Assembly: GCA_014825775.1 (NCBI GenBank)
Contig: MVAQ01000368.1
Location: 1 to 12,580, forward strand
From: Krasilnikovozyma curviuscula
Lineage: Eukaryota; Basidiomycota; Tremellomycetes; Cystofilobasidiales; Mrakiaceae
Direction of reading: 5' to 3'
DNA: 12,580 bases
The notes beneath the pieces were generated by a model. The model saw nothing but the letters and a program-made list of their open reading frames with translations, searched no databases and was not told the origin of the DNA. The translations under genes and the position numbers were made by a program. Shown here one piece after another: positions 1 through 9,290 of this stretch; position 1 is the stretch's first letter, and every line of letters begins with the position of its first letter.

Positions 1-1367
1 GATCAGTAACTCAAAACGGAGCCAGCGCCGAGAAAGTTGCTCTCAATCAGTTGTATACACGGACCTGTACATGTTGACATCAAATCGATTACCAAGCGTA
101 ACATCCTTTCCGATCTTGGTAACATAAGAAGTACTGATGTGTCCAATGAGAGGGTTGTAGACGACCGTGAGTGTTGTCGGAGGTTGCGTTTCAGATTGGG
201 AGGAGGACTGAGATGGGAGGGTTGCAAAGCGAATGGCGGTCGACACTAGAGGAGAGGGTAGAGGATATCAAGAAGAAGAGGAAGAAAAATAGAAGACACG
301 TCGGCATTTCATACTTCTCTTCAGCGAAAAGATGAAGGAGGAAAGAGAACTTACACCCAGCGCTCTTCTCTTTACCCGATAAGTAAACTTCACCACCTGC
401 GGAAAATCTGCCTTTGAGGCCGACACCCACGAAATCAGATGACTCTTCGTCCACTCTTTTTGATGACGCAGATTCCGATGTCATCATGTTTGAAGGTGAA
501 GTGGAGTTGCTGCTACTGTTGACTAGATCATGAAACCCAAATTCCCACAATGCCCTCAATCCGAACAGTCCATCTGAGGCAGAATACGACCATTCAGATG
601 AGTATCTACCCGTAGAGTGAGTAAGAGAGACCAAGAGGTTTTCTTTGACGGGTGGTACTGCGATTATAGGCTTTGTCGGTTGCAGAGAATTGGAAGAGGA
701 GGATTGGACAGGTGGTGATGGTTGAGCTACAAATGCTACCAAACCTTGTAATGTTGGGGTGAGTCGTAACGTATAGACACCGTCTATTCGGGACGACGGA
801 GCGTGGTAACGACCGTACATGAGGTAACCTGAACGGACGATCAACGATAAGCAGAAGAAAGTAAGGCAGGACATCAACAAGAGATGTCTATTGATCTTCA
901 AATGATGCCAGACCCACTTCTTTGATCAATTCTACGTCCACCCAACCAAGTTTCTGTCCTTCCCACTTCTTCCACCGGTTTGACGCTCTCAACCCCACGG
1001 AAGACTTCTGCGACATCTCTTACACCAACAGGTATGCTCAAAGGAGTAGACGACGAGAAATAGGAGAGGGTTCCAGCTAGGAGAGGAAGGAATGTAAGGG
1101 AATAGGAGGTGTGAAACGTCGAGTCGGGCGGGAGGGATTTTGAGAGGGTGAGCAGGAGAGGCGAGGGAGGAGGGGAGAAGTCGAGTAAAGCTATCAATGA
1201 CATGAGAAGCAAGAGGGAATCAGTCTCATCTTCATGAGGATAATGAGATAGCAAAAAGACATTTCCTTACCTCTGCTGGATCGAGTGAGATTTACATACA
1301 AGTTGTCCTCTGGCCAACCAGTTTCTCTATAGAAAGACCTCAGTAGCAGTGTTTGAAAGTCAAGCAT
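1..1367 (-). CDS. MDM10: Mdm10, mitochondrial outer-membrane beta-barrel (3' end beyond window)
   Basis: Exons run 1367-1271, 1190-918, 828-355 and 245-65. A further intron begins at 64 and leaves the window, so the last exon is missing; about 341 codons are visible. The N-terminus (LLLRSFYRETGWPEDNLYVN) is the Mdm10 signature. Later matches are WLGGRRIDQRSYLMYGRYH, GRYSSEWSYSASDGLFGLR, GRFSAGGEVYLSGKEKSAG and a conserved STAIRF..NPLIGHISTSY strand region. All visible introns (80, 89 and 109 bp) are in phase. Known family role: Mdm10 joins Mmm1, Mdm12 and Mdm34 in the ERMES tether between ER and mitochondria, and also works with the SAM complex in beta-barrel assembly. Two Ser/Asn-rich low-complexity inserts (near 480-530 and 690-710) probably form loops between strands. 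The start at 1367 fits the family N-terminus. The last donor (GTCCGT) is weaker than the others. Confidence 0.93.
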
Positions 1368-1673
1368 CGTTTTAACATTCTTAAGGTACAAAAAAAGAGA
1401 AAAAGAACACGAAACGGAGCGATAATCACAAGGAGACGGTAAACAATAGTTCAAGGATATTGTTGTCAGAGTTTACCTGGAAATTACTTACCAGCTACGC
1501 TGACAGCATTCAACAGTCCCACGGTCAGTTCAGGTACTCCTGATGAGTTTCTTGGTTCCGACAGTGGTCAAAGTTAGCAGTCTACATCGTGCAGCGCTTT
1601 TCGCATTTTCCTATCGATTTTATTACTTTAAACGCAAATCCACGTAAAATGCAAGGCTTCAATATCATCTGAT
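1368..1673. other. Intergenic gap between MDM10 and the MDR oxidoreductase
   Basis: This 306-bp gap must hold the 3' UTR of the oxidoreductase gene (stop at 1674) and the promoter and leader of MDM10 (start at 1367). I see no convincing open reading frame, RNA gene or repeat, and no clear TATA box close to the MDM10 start. An AT-rich patch lies near 1618-1635. Confidence 0.6.
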
Positions 1674-3038
1674 TTATATGTTGAAGACAAGCTTCTTTCC
1701 GCTGACTTTTCCATCTTCAACGGCAGAGAAGGCGTCTTCGATGCCATCTAAACCTCCGGAACGCACATCGACGGGGTTACCCTTCAACCCCAGCTTAGTA
1801 ATCCAAGAGGGAAGTTTAAAATAGAATTGAACTAATGCATTTCGCGCTTCAGGATCTGCTGGTGATACCCATCCGCCGAACCTGAACTCCTCTACGTCAG
1901 CGAAGCGACAGATTGACAAGATAAACTGAGCAATTGTGACGAATCTTCAGGTCGAGGTTTCAACTCACCACCCAAAAGAACATAACAGCTCGTTTGACCG
2001 ACTTTGACATTCGGAGTGCTGTAGTCGGTGGGATTGAGAACCTGAACCGTTCCACCACCGTTCCTCTCGATTACATCGACAGTAATCTCAGTGGTGCCTC
2101 CATTAGCAACACAATCAAGTCCAGTATTTATGTTTGGATGGCTAGAAGCAATATCGTTTATAATGGTTGTTGACCGGTACTACCCACAAGCAGAAAGTCA
2201 GATACAGCGCTAGAACGACACATAACTTCATCTAACCCACATCGTAGGCGAAGTCTGCACCGAAAGACTTGACTAACTCAAAGTTGTGAGGAGAACACGT
2301 TGCTACCACTGTGTAACCCGACAGCTTTGCAAGCTGAATGGCGAAGAGCCCGACAGAAGTGGAGGCACCATAGACCAAGATCTGGCGATAGTGAAATTAG
2401 TCTACAACAGGAGCAACAAGGTGAATAAAGATGAAAGCTCACCTCCTTCTTTGGTTCTGATGGAGGAGAAGGAGCCCAAGGTACCCCAAGTTTCAAGAAC
2501 AAGCATTGAGCCGCAGTGGTGAAGCCAACACCAAACGTAGAAGCCTCTTCGAAGGTGATTGCTTTTGGAATTCTCCAAACAAGGTCAGCTTGAACCTTGA
2601 GATATTCAGCGAATCCACCTTTTGCAACAAAGCCAGCGACGCGATCGCCAACCTTCAAGCGATCGGAAGAAACTTCTGATCCGATTGCAACCAAGACTCC
2701 ACTGAAATCTGATCCAACATCATGGCCGGGTGGAGAAATACCAGAAACCTCTGTAGTGACGCAAAAGTCAAGTAAATTTACTGTTGTGAAGCACCTTGGG
2801 TTGGGACACAGAGCACCTACTGTAATCAGCTGGGTTGATAGCCACCGAGTGAATCTTCACAAGCAGTTCGTTTGGGGCGTATGTTGGAACTTCTACTTCC
2901 CGGATCCCGATTCGTCCCTCCTAGTCACCGGAAGCACATGAGCAACGCGCAAATGAAAAGTTAGACCTTGGTGCCTACCCAAGCCCGGTGATCAAAAGAA
3001 GGTTCCTTCTTAGATTCTACAGTTCTGAATGTCTTCAT
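1674..3038 (-). CDS. Zinc-free MDR-family NAD(P)H oxidoreductase (quinone/enoyl reductase-like)
   Basis: Six exons (3038-2979, 2920-2821, 2750-2443, 2381-2241, 2179-1969, 1891-1674) give 1038 coding bases and 345 residues, the usual MDR length. The GroES-like domain shows VKIHSVAINPADYK (about 41-54), then a GSDFSG segment and VGDRVAGFV. The Rossmann domain starts near residue 157 with ILVYGASTSVGLFAIQLAK, a dinucleotide-binding loop of the AST..VG type; GADFAYDYRS follows after the next beta-alpha units. The cysteine/histidine ligands of catalytic-zinc alcohol dehydrogenases are absent. This points to the quinone oxidoreductase / trans-enoyl reductase (ToxD-like) branch. Substrate is not predictable: these proteins reduce quinones, enones or enoyl thioesters. 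No polyketide or other biosynthetic genes lie nearby, so a housekeeping or detoxification role is more likely than secondary metabolism. Introns are 58, 70, 61, 61 and 77 bp, all in phase. Confidence 0.9.
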
Positions 3039-3346
3039 GGTGTTACTTTTAGCCAGTGCGACAGGTGGTGTGCAACAATAGTTTCTCATCTCTCCACCGA
3101 GGTCGCTTTTTATACGCGACAAGATCCAGCAGCACCGGGCATTGACCGATTGAGATTGGGTGTATGCCTAAGCGATTTATCATCCTTGAGAGTCTGGGTG
3201 GAGGCATTAGATGCCCAAAGAATCCATGGCGAGATGAGGGAGGAAAAATGTTGGTCAGAAATCGCAGTAAGAAGAGCCGAATTTGTGGCGAGCGGGTCTT
3301 GTTCACTGACTTGTCAAATCGGAATAGGGCTTTGGAATAGAAATCG
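3039..3346. other. Intergenic gap between the transcription factor and the MDR gene
   Basis: This 308-bp gap holds the 3' UTR of the Zn2Cys6 gene (stop at 3347) and the promoter of the MDR gene (start at 3038), including the TATA-like element at 3107-3114. A plus-strand open frame crosses it but looks like an antisense shadow. No RNA gene or repeat is evident. Confidence 0.55.
3107..3114 (-). promoter_or_regulatory. TATA box upstream of the MDR oxidoreductase gene
   Basis: On the minus strand this reads TATAAAAA, about 69 bases upstream of the ATG at 3038. That is a reasonable place for a fungal TATA element. It is flanked by the short inverted pair GTCGC (3102-3106) and GCGAC (3116-3120). 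Assigned from sequence and position only. Confidence 0.45.
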
Positions 3347-6182
3347 TTACTTTCGAGATTCCATCACAAAAACAACTCTTTTCGACGGAGGTCCAGTAAA
3401 CGCCGTGCCCAAAGTAGAGCCCAACCAAGGCTTTCGCACTGAATCCATGGAACGTTGCTGCAGGCGTAGAGTACCAGACAAAGGGCCGGCGTCGTTGCTA
3501 TCGGTCTTGGTTTCGTCGAGGGACTCGATGATCTCCAGCTGTCGGACTCCAAGTGGAAGACGCGTTGCGATCTGAGCGATTGCGATTCTGATCAACAGGC
3601 GAAGTAGTTTTTGGTGAGTGGGGCAAACTGATGAAGCGTAAAAAACTGACCTGAACATGTCTACTTCTCCTCTCAGAACTTTAGTTTCCTCTAGATGACC
3701 CCTATTGATTGAGACTTTCAGAAACTTCAGGAGAGTAGCGGCACCAAGAGACCTGGTAATAAGTAAAACGTATTGGTTGCTGTCTCGAGCGTCTCTGAGA
3801 CGGTAGCAAGTGAACACACCAAGGCAGGAAAATCAAATGATAGAGTTGGCAGACGTCAAAGTTAGTGCTACTCAACAGGCAGATTTGAGACAACAAAGCT
3901 CTCGCAGACGCCAGCAATCGCTTGGTGGAGTGATCGGCAGCATCGCTGACTGGGAAAACAGCAAGCTCATGGTCTTGTCAAAAACGAAAGAAGCCTGGTT
4001 TTCAGAATGAAGGAGTACAAATGCTCACCATCCGCATATCTCTCATGTAACAGAATCAAGGCACTGAGGAGGCATCTTGTCAATCGGCACTAATTCAAAA
4101 GTGATGTTATGAAAACTCACACGTAGGGAACTGTCTGCGCTCCCAAAAGTTCCCTGTCAATAGCCTTTCCATCCCTCCCAGGAACCATAAAGTTCTGCAG
4201 GTTATTCGGGAACGAGGTGATGAAGCTCTCCAGCAGCCTATCCAACTCGATGAACGCATCTGAATATCTGGGATCAACAGATTCTTCTCTAAGCTCAACG
4301 CGTCTATTCAGCTTTGCTACCCTTCTGAGAAGCAACATCCCTTTGATTCTCAGGGCGAATGAATTACAATGAACTGGTGGGTGATTGGTGAACATATTGT
4401 CCTCCGAGTAGAGGAACTGAGTCGGCTCAGGTGCTGATAATATTGGGGATGGTGATGGTGAGACTGGAAGACCAACGACGAGATCTTCGTCAGCAATACA
4501 GGATGACCAGCCAGATCTCAGGATTCCCATAGTATCTTGAATGAAGAGCAGCCACATAAGATTCTGTCGCTCAATTCTATCCACGTCTGAGGTAGGTTCT
4601 GAGAGCAGACTCGTAGCTTGTCCGGCGCCGTTTTTGTGACCAGGTTTGCTGAAGAGACCGAGAGGAGAAGCGAATCTGCAGTAGGAATCAAAGAAAAGAG
4701 ATGTGAGCAGCTAGTTGCCTTGCAAGTTTCACAGGTGTGATACTTTTACCTGACAGCTGCACCGATGTCACTCCACCCGTTGACCCACTTCGTGTGCTGG
4801 TAGCCGTAGTAGTTTAACAGAAGGAATGTTTGGCACAGCGGCAGCCAATCTGTAACAACAGTTTGTGACTAGAATGATCGACGAGCGAATTTGAGCTTTC
4901 GCATTGAAGCTGGTGACAAACTTGAATAACTGACCTGCATGGCATACAGTCGTGCCAGTCGATCGTGCCTCATTCCAAAATCCTCGGCTATACCATCTTC
5001 TCTGTTATCAAACATCAGAAACTCAGTGGTAACATTTTGAGCTAAGTTCGTTCGAAAGAACGATGACTTGAGTTCATGACTACGAGTTCTACTTCTGCCG
5101 GAGAAAGATTGGTTTGCTGGAGTTGACAGAGCTTCGTGGTCCGGTGGATACACAGGTACTGATCCAAGGAATCTAGCGGTGACAGCACAAATAGCGTGGA
5201 GAACCGCTTTTGTAAAGGAGAAAGAGAGAGATGTCAGTGGTAGGATGAGAGATGAAAGCGCTCGTTGCACTCACCGGCGTGTGGGAAGTCACAGTGCGTC
5301 GGTTGAAGCGCAACTCTGGTCATGAATCTTCCTTTGTCAAAGATAAGTTGTGCAAAAGACTGGGTAGAGAAGAAAACGTGAAGGCTTGGAGCAAAGATAA
5401 CAAAAAAAATGTAAACAGAAATCAGATCATTACAAGCGTGAGGAATGGCGAAGGAAATACAACTCACATTGAATCAAGTTTTTCACGAGACGGTAAGTGA
5501 GGAGGCCAACCTGGATATATCAGCTCTTGAATCCAACTGTCGTCCGGTACGCGTGCGTCTGCTTGAAGAAGAGCATCCACACCGCTAAACACATCAGATC
5601 CAACAACAGTTTCCGGGGAAGTTGACGATGCGCTGGCGGAGACTACACCCAGGATATCACTGGCCTGAGGCATAAGACTGCTCGATGAGCTCGGCGTTGG
5701 CTCGGTGGTAGGAGGCGGCAGAGCAGAGTCTATGGCGGTAGCTTGCTGAGTCTGGAGCATAGCCTCGAACGCTTCCAGTTTCTTCTCCAGATACTTGATT
5801 TTGTCAGCTGCTACGGGATCTTTTACAACACCGTAGCAGCAGTCGGACGGATAAGGCGGCGGCTCCTGACCAGCTTTGAGGCGGGCCACAGCGTAGTTGT
5901 AGCTCCTGCTGCATGACCCACACACGGGCTCAATAGCGTCGCCTACAGCGACACACACCATATAAACAAGACGGGGGAAGATATTAGAATAATAAAATAA
6001 TGGGACCACAGAGCTTCACTCACATTTCAGCTTCCTACTTCTACACTGCAAGGGAGGATAGGGAGGTTAGTCTGCCGCCAGAAATCTATCACGAATAGGC
6101 CACTCACAGTGGTACAAGCCGCGTTTCTCTTCAGTATGGGCTTCCCATCCCGAGTGGTGTGCTTCTTGGCTTCCTTTGGCAT
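3347..6182 (-). CDS. Zn2Cys6 fungal-specific transcription factor
   Basis: Eleven exons: 6182-6108, 6045-6024, 5942-5468, 5384-5275, 5206-4935, 4868-4750, 4675-4121, 4063-4029, 3949-3820, 3752-3651 and 3587-3347. They total 2040 bases and 679 residues, with every junction in phase. Residues 23-68 form the Gal4-type binuclear zinc cluster: C23-x2-C26-x6-C33-x6-C40-x2-C43, then a last ligand at C67 or C68. The basic stretch CRSRKLKC contacts DNA in this family. A short coiled coil (DKIKYLEKKLEAFEAML) follows, then a Ser/Pro-rich linker. The fungal-specific transcription factor domain (PF04082 type) starts near residue 160 and includes VLHAICAVTARF. Such proteins act in the nucleus, often as dimers on CGG-containing sites. 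Targets cannot be read from sequence. The start is preceded by an in-frame stop about 18 bases upstream. Oddities are a long final zinc-cluster loop and a 22-bp exon 2. Confidence 0.92.
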
Positions 6183-6443
6183 GTTGATGAGCTGGCTTTA
6201 ACCTCACACTGAGGACCGAGAGGAGAAACCCGCAGGGCGTTAGCCGGTTGTTGGTGCTTTTCCTTTGCTCGTCCCTGGACCTAGATATTCTACTCACATG
6301 GAAGCGATACACTTCAGTTCTCCAGAGGGCTCATCAGTTGTTTTGGCCGTCGAGAGGACTGTAAAATGACATCCGGAGAAGTCACCGAAGCAGCGAGTAA
6401 GGGTTTTCAGATGTTTTAAGGCAGATTTCATCTGCATTTCCGG
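6183..6443. other. Intergenic gap and promoter of the Zn2Cys6 gene
   Basis: This 261-bp gap precedes the zinc-cluster gene on the minus strand and should carry its promoter and leader. A plus-strand ATG at 6365 opens only a very short frame that cannot be joined in phase to downstream plus-strand frames through the obvious intron (donor near 6396, acceptor near 6453). I therefore do not call a plus-strand gene here. Confidence 0.4.
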
Positions 6444-6918
6444 TTACCTCCTCAGGGAGATTATGCTATTGAAGAAGATATGGAAAAACTGAGTGAAGCT
6501 TTCCTGTACCCCAAATCGAAAAGACCGTGTCAATGTATGTACAAACTCGTCTTTGCTCTCAGTGGAGGACCAAATACTACTGGAAGAGACAGAAGACGGA
6601 ATGAAGAGGAGCTTCTGCCAGCCACTGTGGGAGAATCCCGTGGAAATAGTACAGATGTGTCTCCTGTGGAACCTGTCGTTCGCTCTAGTGCCTACGGATG
6701 GTTTCGCGATACGATCGCGCAACCTTCCATTTCACCCTCATCCATCTCGCTTGAGTCGCTTTTCCCGAGCACCGCCCACAATTCATTGAAGTCAGTACGT
6801 GTCTATTGGTGACCACTCGTAACGCCTGGTTGGCGTTCCTTCTATCTGCTTTAACCTTGCTTGATGACAGCGTCGACGCTTTCCTTCGACTCGGAAACTT
6901 CTGCCAACTTTCCATCAT
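6444..6918 (-). CDS. Small hypothetical protein, minus strand, 5' structure uncertain
   Basis: The two 3' exons are the best supported: 6802-6696 and 6624-6444, joined across a 71-bp intron with donor GTAGGC and acceptor CCCACAG. They encode 95 residues ending at a TAA. A minimal model adds an upstream exon 6918-6856, starting at a double ATG, across a 53-bp intron with a weak GTTAAA donor; the protein is then 116 residues. The protein has an acidic patch (SDSSEMDEGEMEG), a GWQKLLFIP strand and a C-terminal DEFVHTLTRSFRF segment followed by an aromatic-rich helix. That order loosely recalls small RWD-like or Csm1/Pcs1-type kinetochore domains, but the likeness is weak and I do not assign a function. 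Other coding-like minus-strand frames reach to about 7220, so the true gene may be longer. Spacing from the zinc-cluster gene matches the other tandem gaps. Confidence 0.35.
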
Positions 6919-7385
6919 CCTATTGAGCAGCAGAGTGAAGGCTTCAGATCCACTTCAAGGCGGCCTGCATCCAGATGCCGTCCTTGAGACACTCGTATCG
7001 TGGCATCTCCTCGGTCTGTCAAAGCTCCAAACGTCTGGGACGTGAAAGTTGTTTTCTCAACCGACTCAATGAGCTCAGTGGAAGTTCCTGTTCGTTGAGA
7101 AATTGTCTATATCGAGAATTCGTGGTTTCTAGGTCATGAGTTTTTCGAGCAAGATGCAGTGGATAATTCGAGACGCGAACAGGCTCAACCTCAGCCCCAA
7201 TCGTTCTCAAATCCCATCTTTCCCCTGACGACTACAGGCTCAGCTTCTATAGGTCTCTCACTGCTGGTGTATAGCGTAGAGTAGGTTAATACTCCCTTTT
7301 CTCCAGCTCGAACAACTCAAAACCAGTTCGAAACTGACCTCGTCTTGATGCCTGCAGCTCTTTTCCCCTTCCTCTCATTCAACAG
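6919..7385. other. Divergent gap upstream of the lectin gene; possible unresolved minus-strand exons
   Basis: This 467-bp stretch separates the small minus-strand gene from the lectin start at 7386. It should contain at least the lectin promoter; a CT-rich tract lies just before the lectin ATG, which follows CAACAG and so might also mark a leader intron. On the minus strand several open segments look coding, for example 7107-6995 after an ATATAG acceptor and a frame near 7220-7180, but I could not join them in phase with good donors. Confidence 0.4.
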
Positions 7386-9290
7386 ATGAAGTTATCCCCT
7401 TTGCCAGTAGCAGCAGTGCTACTGGCGTCTTTCTGCTCGTCAGTGGAAGCTAAATCTGGTCCAAGGACGACACCAACACCTCAGGGGCACAATGGAAAAT
7501 ACGTCGAGGCGGTAAGCATCTGCACAAATGTTACGCTCCACCTCTTCACTTGTCTAATAATGTATCGGTTTGATGACTAGACGGTCCCTCTGAGGACTCA
7601 TAGTCTGTATGCTCGTAAGTTTACCCTCCAACTCAATCTGTCTCGCGTAGTAGGAAAAAGTGACTGATCGTCTGCATGCTGTATGCTGCTTTCCAACTCG
7701 GCCAGCGTATGTACACCTTTAAATCTGAAGTTATGAATTCAGTTACTTCTTTCGTTGTTTGTGCTAACATTTCTATTCCTATCTTGGTAGATATGTGGAT
7801 GCCGACCTACAGAGTAAGGATCCCATCCCGCCACCCTGCACCCTCACGTCTGTCTCCAACTCCAGACTAATTTGTTTTCTTGACTGGATCCAGATAGATG
7901 GTGGGATTTTGGTGCCGATGCGATAATAAACACCAATAAACATGTTCGTGTAAGTACACCTCGTTTCAGTTTCCTTTGTTCGTGCTCGCTCCGTTCAAGG
8001 TCACTGACATGCCAATTTGTCCCTCAAGCTGACACAAGATCGACAGTCAGAAATGGGTTGGCTTTGGTCTCGGCTGCCGATAACGTCGAGCTCGTTTCAG
8101 ATTGATGTGGAGTTCAAGGTACATCTTCCCACGAATTTCTGGTATATTGTACTAAGTATGAATGCTGATTGGTTTCTGTTCCTCTTGTTCGACCGTATTT
8201 TGTAGATTGATGGGAAGTCACCATCAATTTTTGGTGATGGAATGGCAATGTGGTTGACGAAAGGACGAGCGAGACCTGGGCCTGTATTCGGAAATCAGGG
8301 TGAGTTTTTCCAACGCGTCTCTGAAATCACTGCGTCTCTAGTAATAAGAAACACTAAGCTTCACGTCTTTTATGATCCAGATAACTTTGAAGGTCTGGGG
8401 ATCTTCTTCGAGTTCGTAACTCTTCTAAGGTTTTCCCGTGCCTTGCCAGACGCCCCAGCTGACGAGCATTTTCCATCTTACGAATTGTAGCACCTATGCC
8501 AACTCCCGACACGCCTACCAGTTCCCGCGCATAACAGCAATGATGGGAGATGGTCAAACTTCATACGACTATCAAACAGACGGAGCGAAGAATGAACTCG
8601 CAGGCTGCAGCGCAGATTTTAGGAGGACGGAGGTCAGCTCTAAGGCCAGGATCATTTATATCAAGGGAGAGTTCTTGGAGGTAAGCGCATGATCTGAAAG
8701 TTTTGTTTTGCGCATTTTTGTGGAGATAGCTGAACCCATCTATTACTTGGGCAGCTTCAACTGCATTACAAGAAATGGGACGAATGGACCTCGTGCTTCA
8801 AAGTTAACGCAACGATACCACCATCGCCTTACTTGGGGTTCACTGCTCTCACAGGTATGTCAACTTCCTCCATAATCTTTATTTGTCGCTCCTCTCCAGA
8901 ACGTGCGCTAATGATGGCTTCAAACATCTCGTGCACAGGTCAAGTATCGGATAACCACGACATCATCTCCGTTTCTTCATCAGCGGCATCGCTCTCATCG
9001 AACTCACCACAAGATACTGCTTCGAAAGGAAGATCTGGAAAGGGAAGGCCTGGGATGAGCCGTGGAAGTGGAAACAGAAGCTCTGGAAGTGGTTGGGGCT
9101 GGTTCTTGTTCTTGATCAAAGCTATAGGTGAGCATCTCGTCTTCTAAAGCGTCTCTTTTGATGATATTTGTTCCAACAAATTAATACTGGATTGCCCTGT
9201 TATATAGTTTTCCTCGCGATTTGTGCTTTCGCGTGGTCTGGTTTCAAAACTTGGCAGTCACAGAAATCTAGACGCTCGAAGCGCTTCTAG
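7386..9290 (+). CDS. L-type lectin cargo receptor (VIP36/ERGIC-53/Emp47 type)
   Basis: Twelve exons: 7386-7511, 7581-7614, 7706 (one base), 7791-7813, 7894-7949, 8029-8118, 8206-8299, 8381-8411, 8491-8680, 8755-8854, 8939-9127 and 9208-9290. They total 1017 bases and 338 residues. A signal peptide covers about residues 1-22. The leguminous-type lectin domain runs to about 260, with LRTHSLYAPYVDADLQNRWW, GDGMAMWLTKG (D121), LGIFFDTYAN (N156), ELAGC (C191), a second cysteine at C229 that likely pairs with it, and VSDNHDIIS. A Ser/Gly-rich stalk, one membrane segment (WFLFLIKAIVFLAICAFAW) and a short basic tail ending KRF follow. Family members bind high-mannose glycoproteins in the ER-Golgi intermediate and move them in COPII/COPI vesicles. 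Introns are 69-91 bp with good branch-point sequences. The frame at proline 54 depends on the one-base exon. Confidence 0.93.
7615..7790 (+). other. Two introns flanking a predicted 1-nt exon at 7706
   Basis: Exon 2 ends GCT C at 7614 before GTAAGT. The next recognisable coding begins at 7791 as A TAT GTG GAT. Joining them directly shifts the frame. Between them, CCAG at 7702-7705 is followed by a single C at 7706 and then a strong donor GTATGT at 7707. Splicing 7614 to 7706 to 7791 makes the codon CCA (proline 54) and restores SLYAPYVDADLQ. The flanking introns would be 91 and 84 bp; the second has a perfect GCTAAC branch sequence near 7763. Confidence 0.75.

Noticed and set aside
2988..3575. 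A 195-residue plus-strand open frame
   Set aside because: It overlaps, antisense, the last exon of the transcription factor, the intergenic gap and the first exon of the MDR gene. It shows no domain or hydrophobic pattern I recognise, whereas the minus-strand genes it crosses are well supported.
4869..5270. A 133-residue minus-strand frame starting at 5270
   Set aside because: Its start lies within an intron of the transcription factor; most of the frame is simply exon 5 of that gene and is covered there.
6480..6812. Plus-strand open frames of 98-110 residues
   Set aside because: The short leader starting at ATG 6365 cannot be joined in phase through the obvious intron. The opposite strand gives two exons with good splice sites and a sensible stop. 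Not excluded, but the less likely choice.
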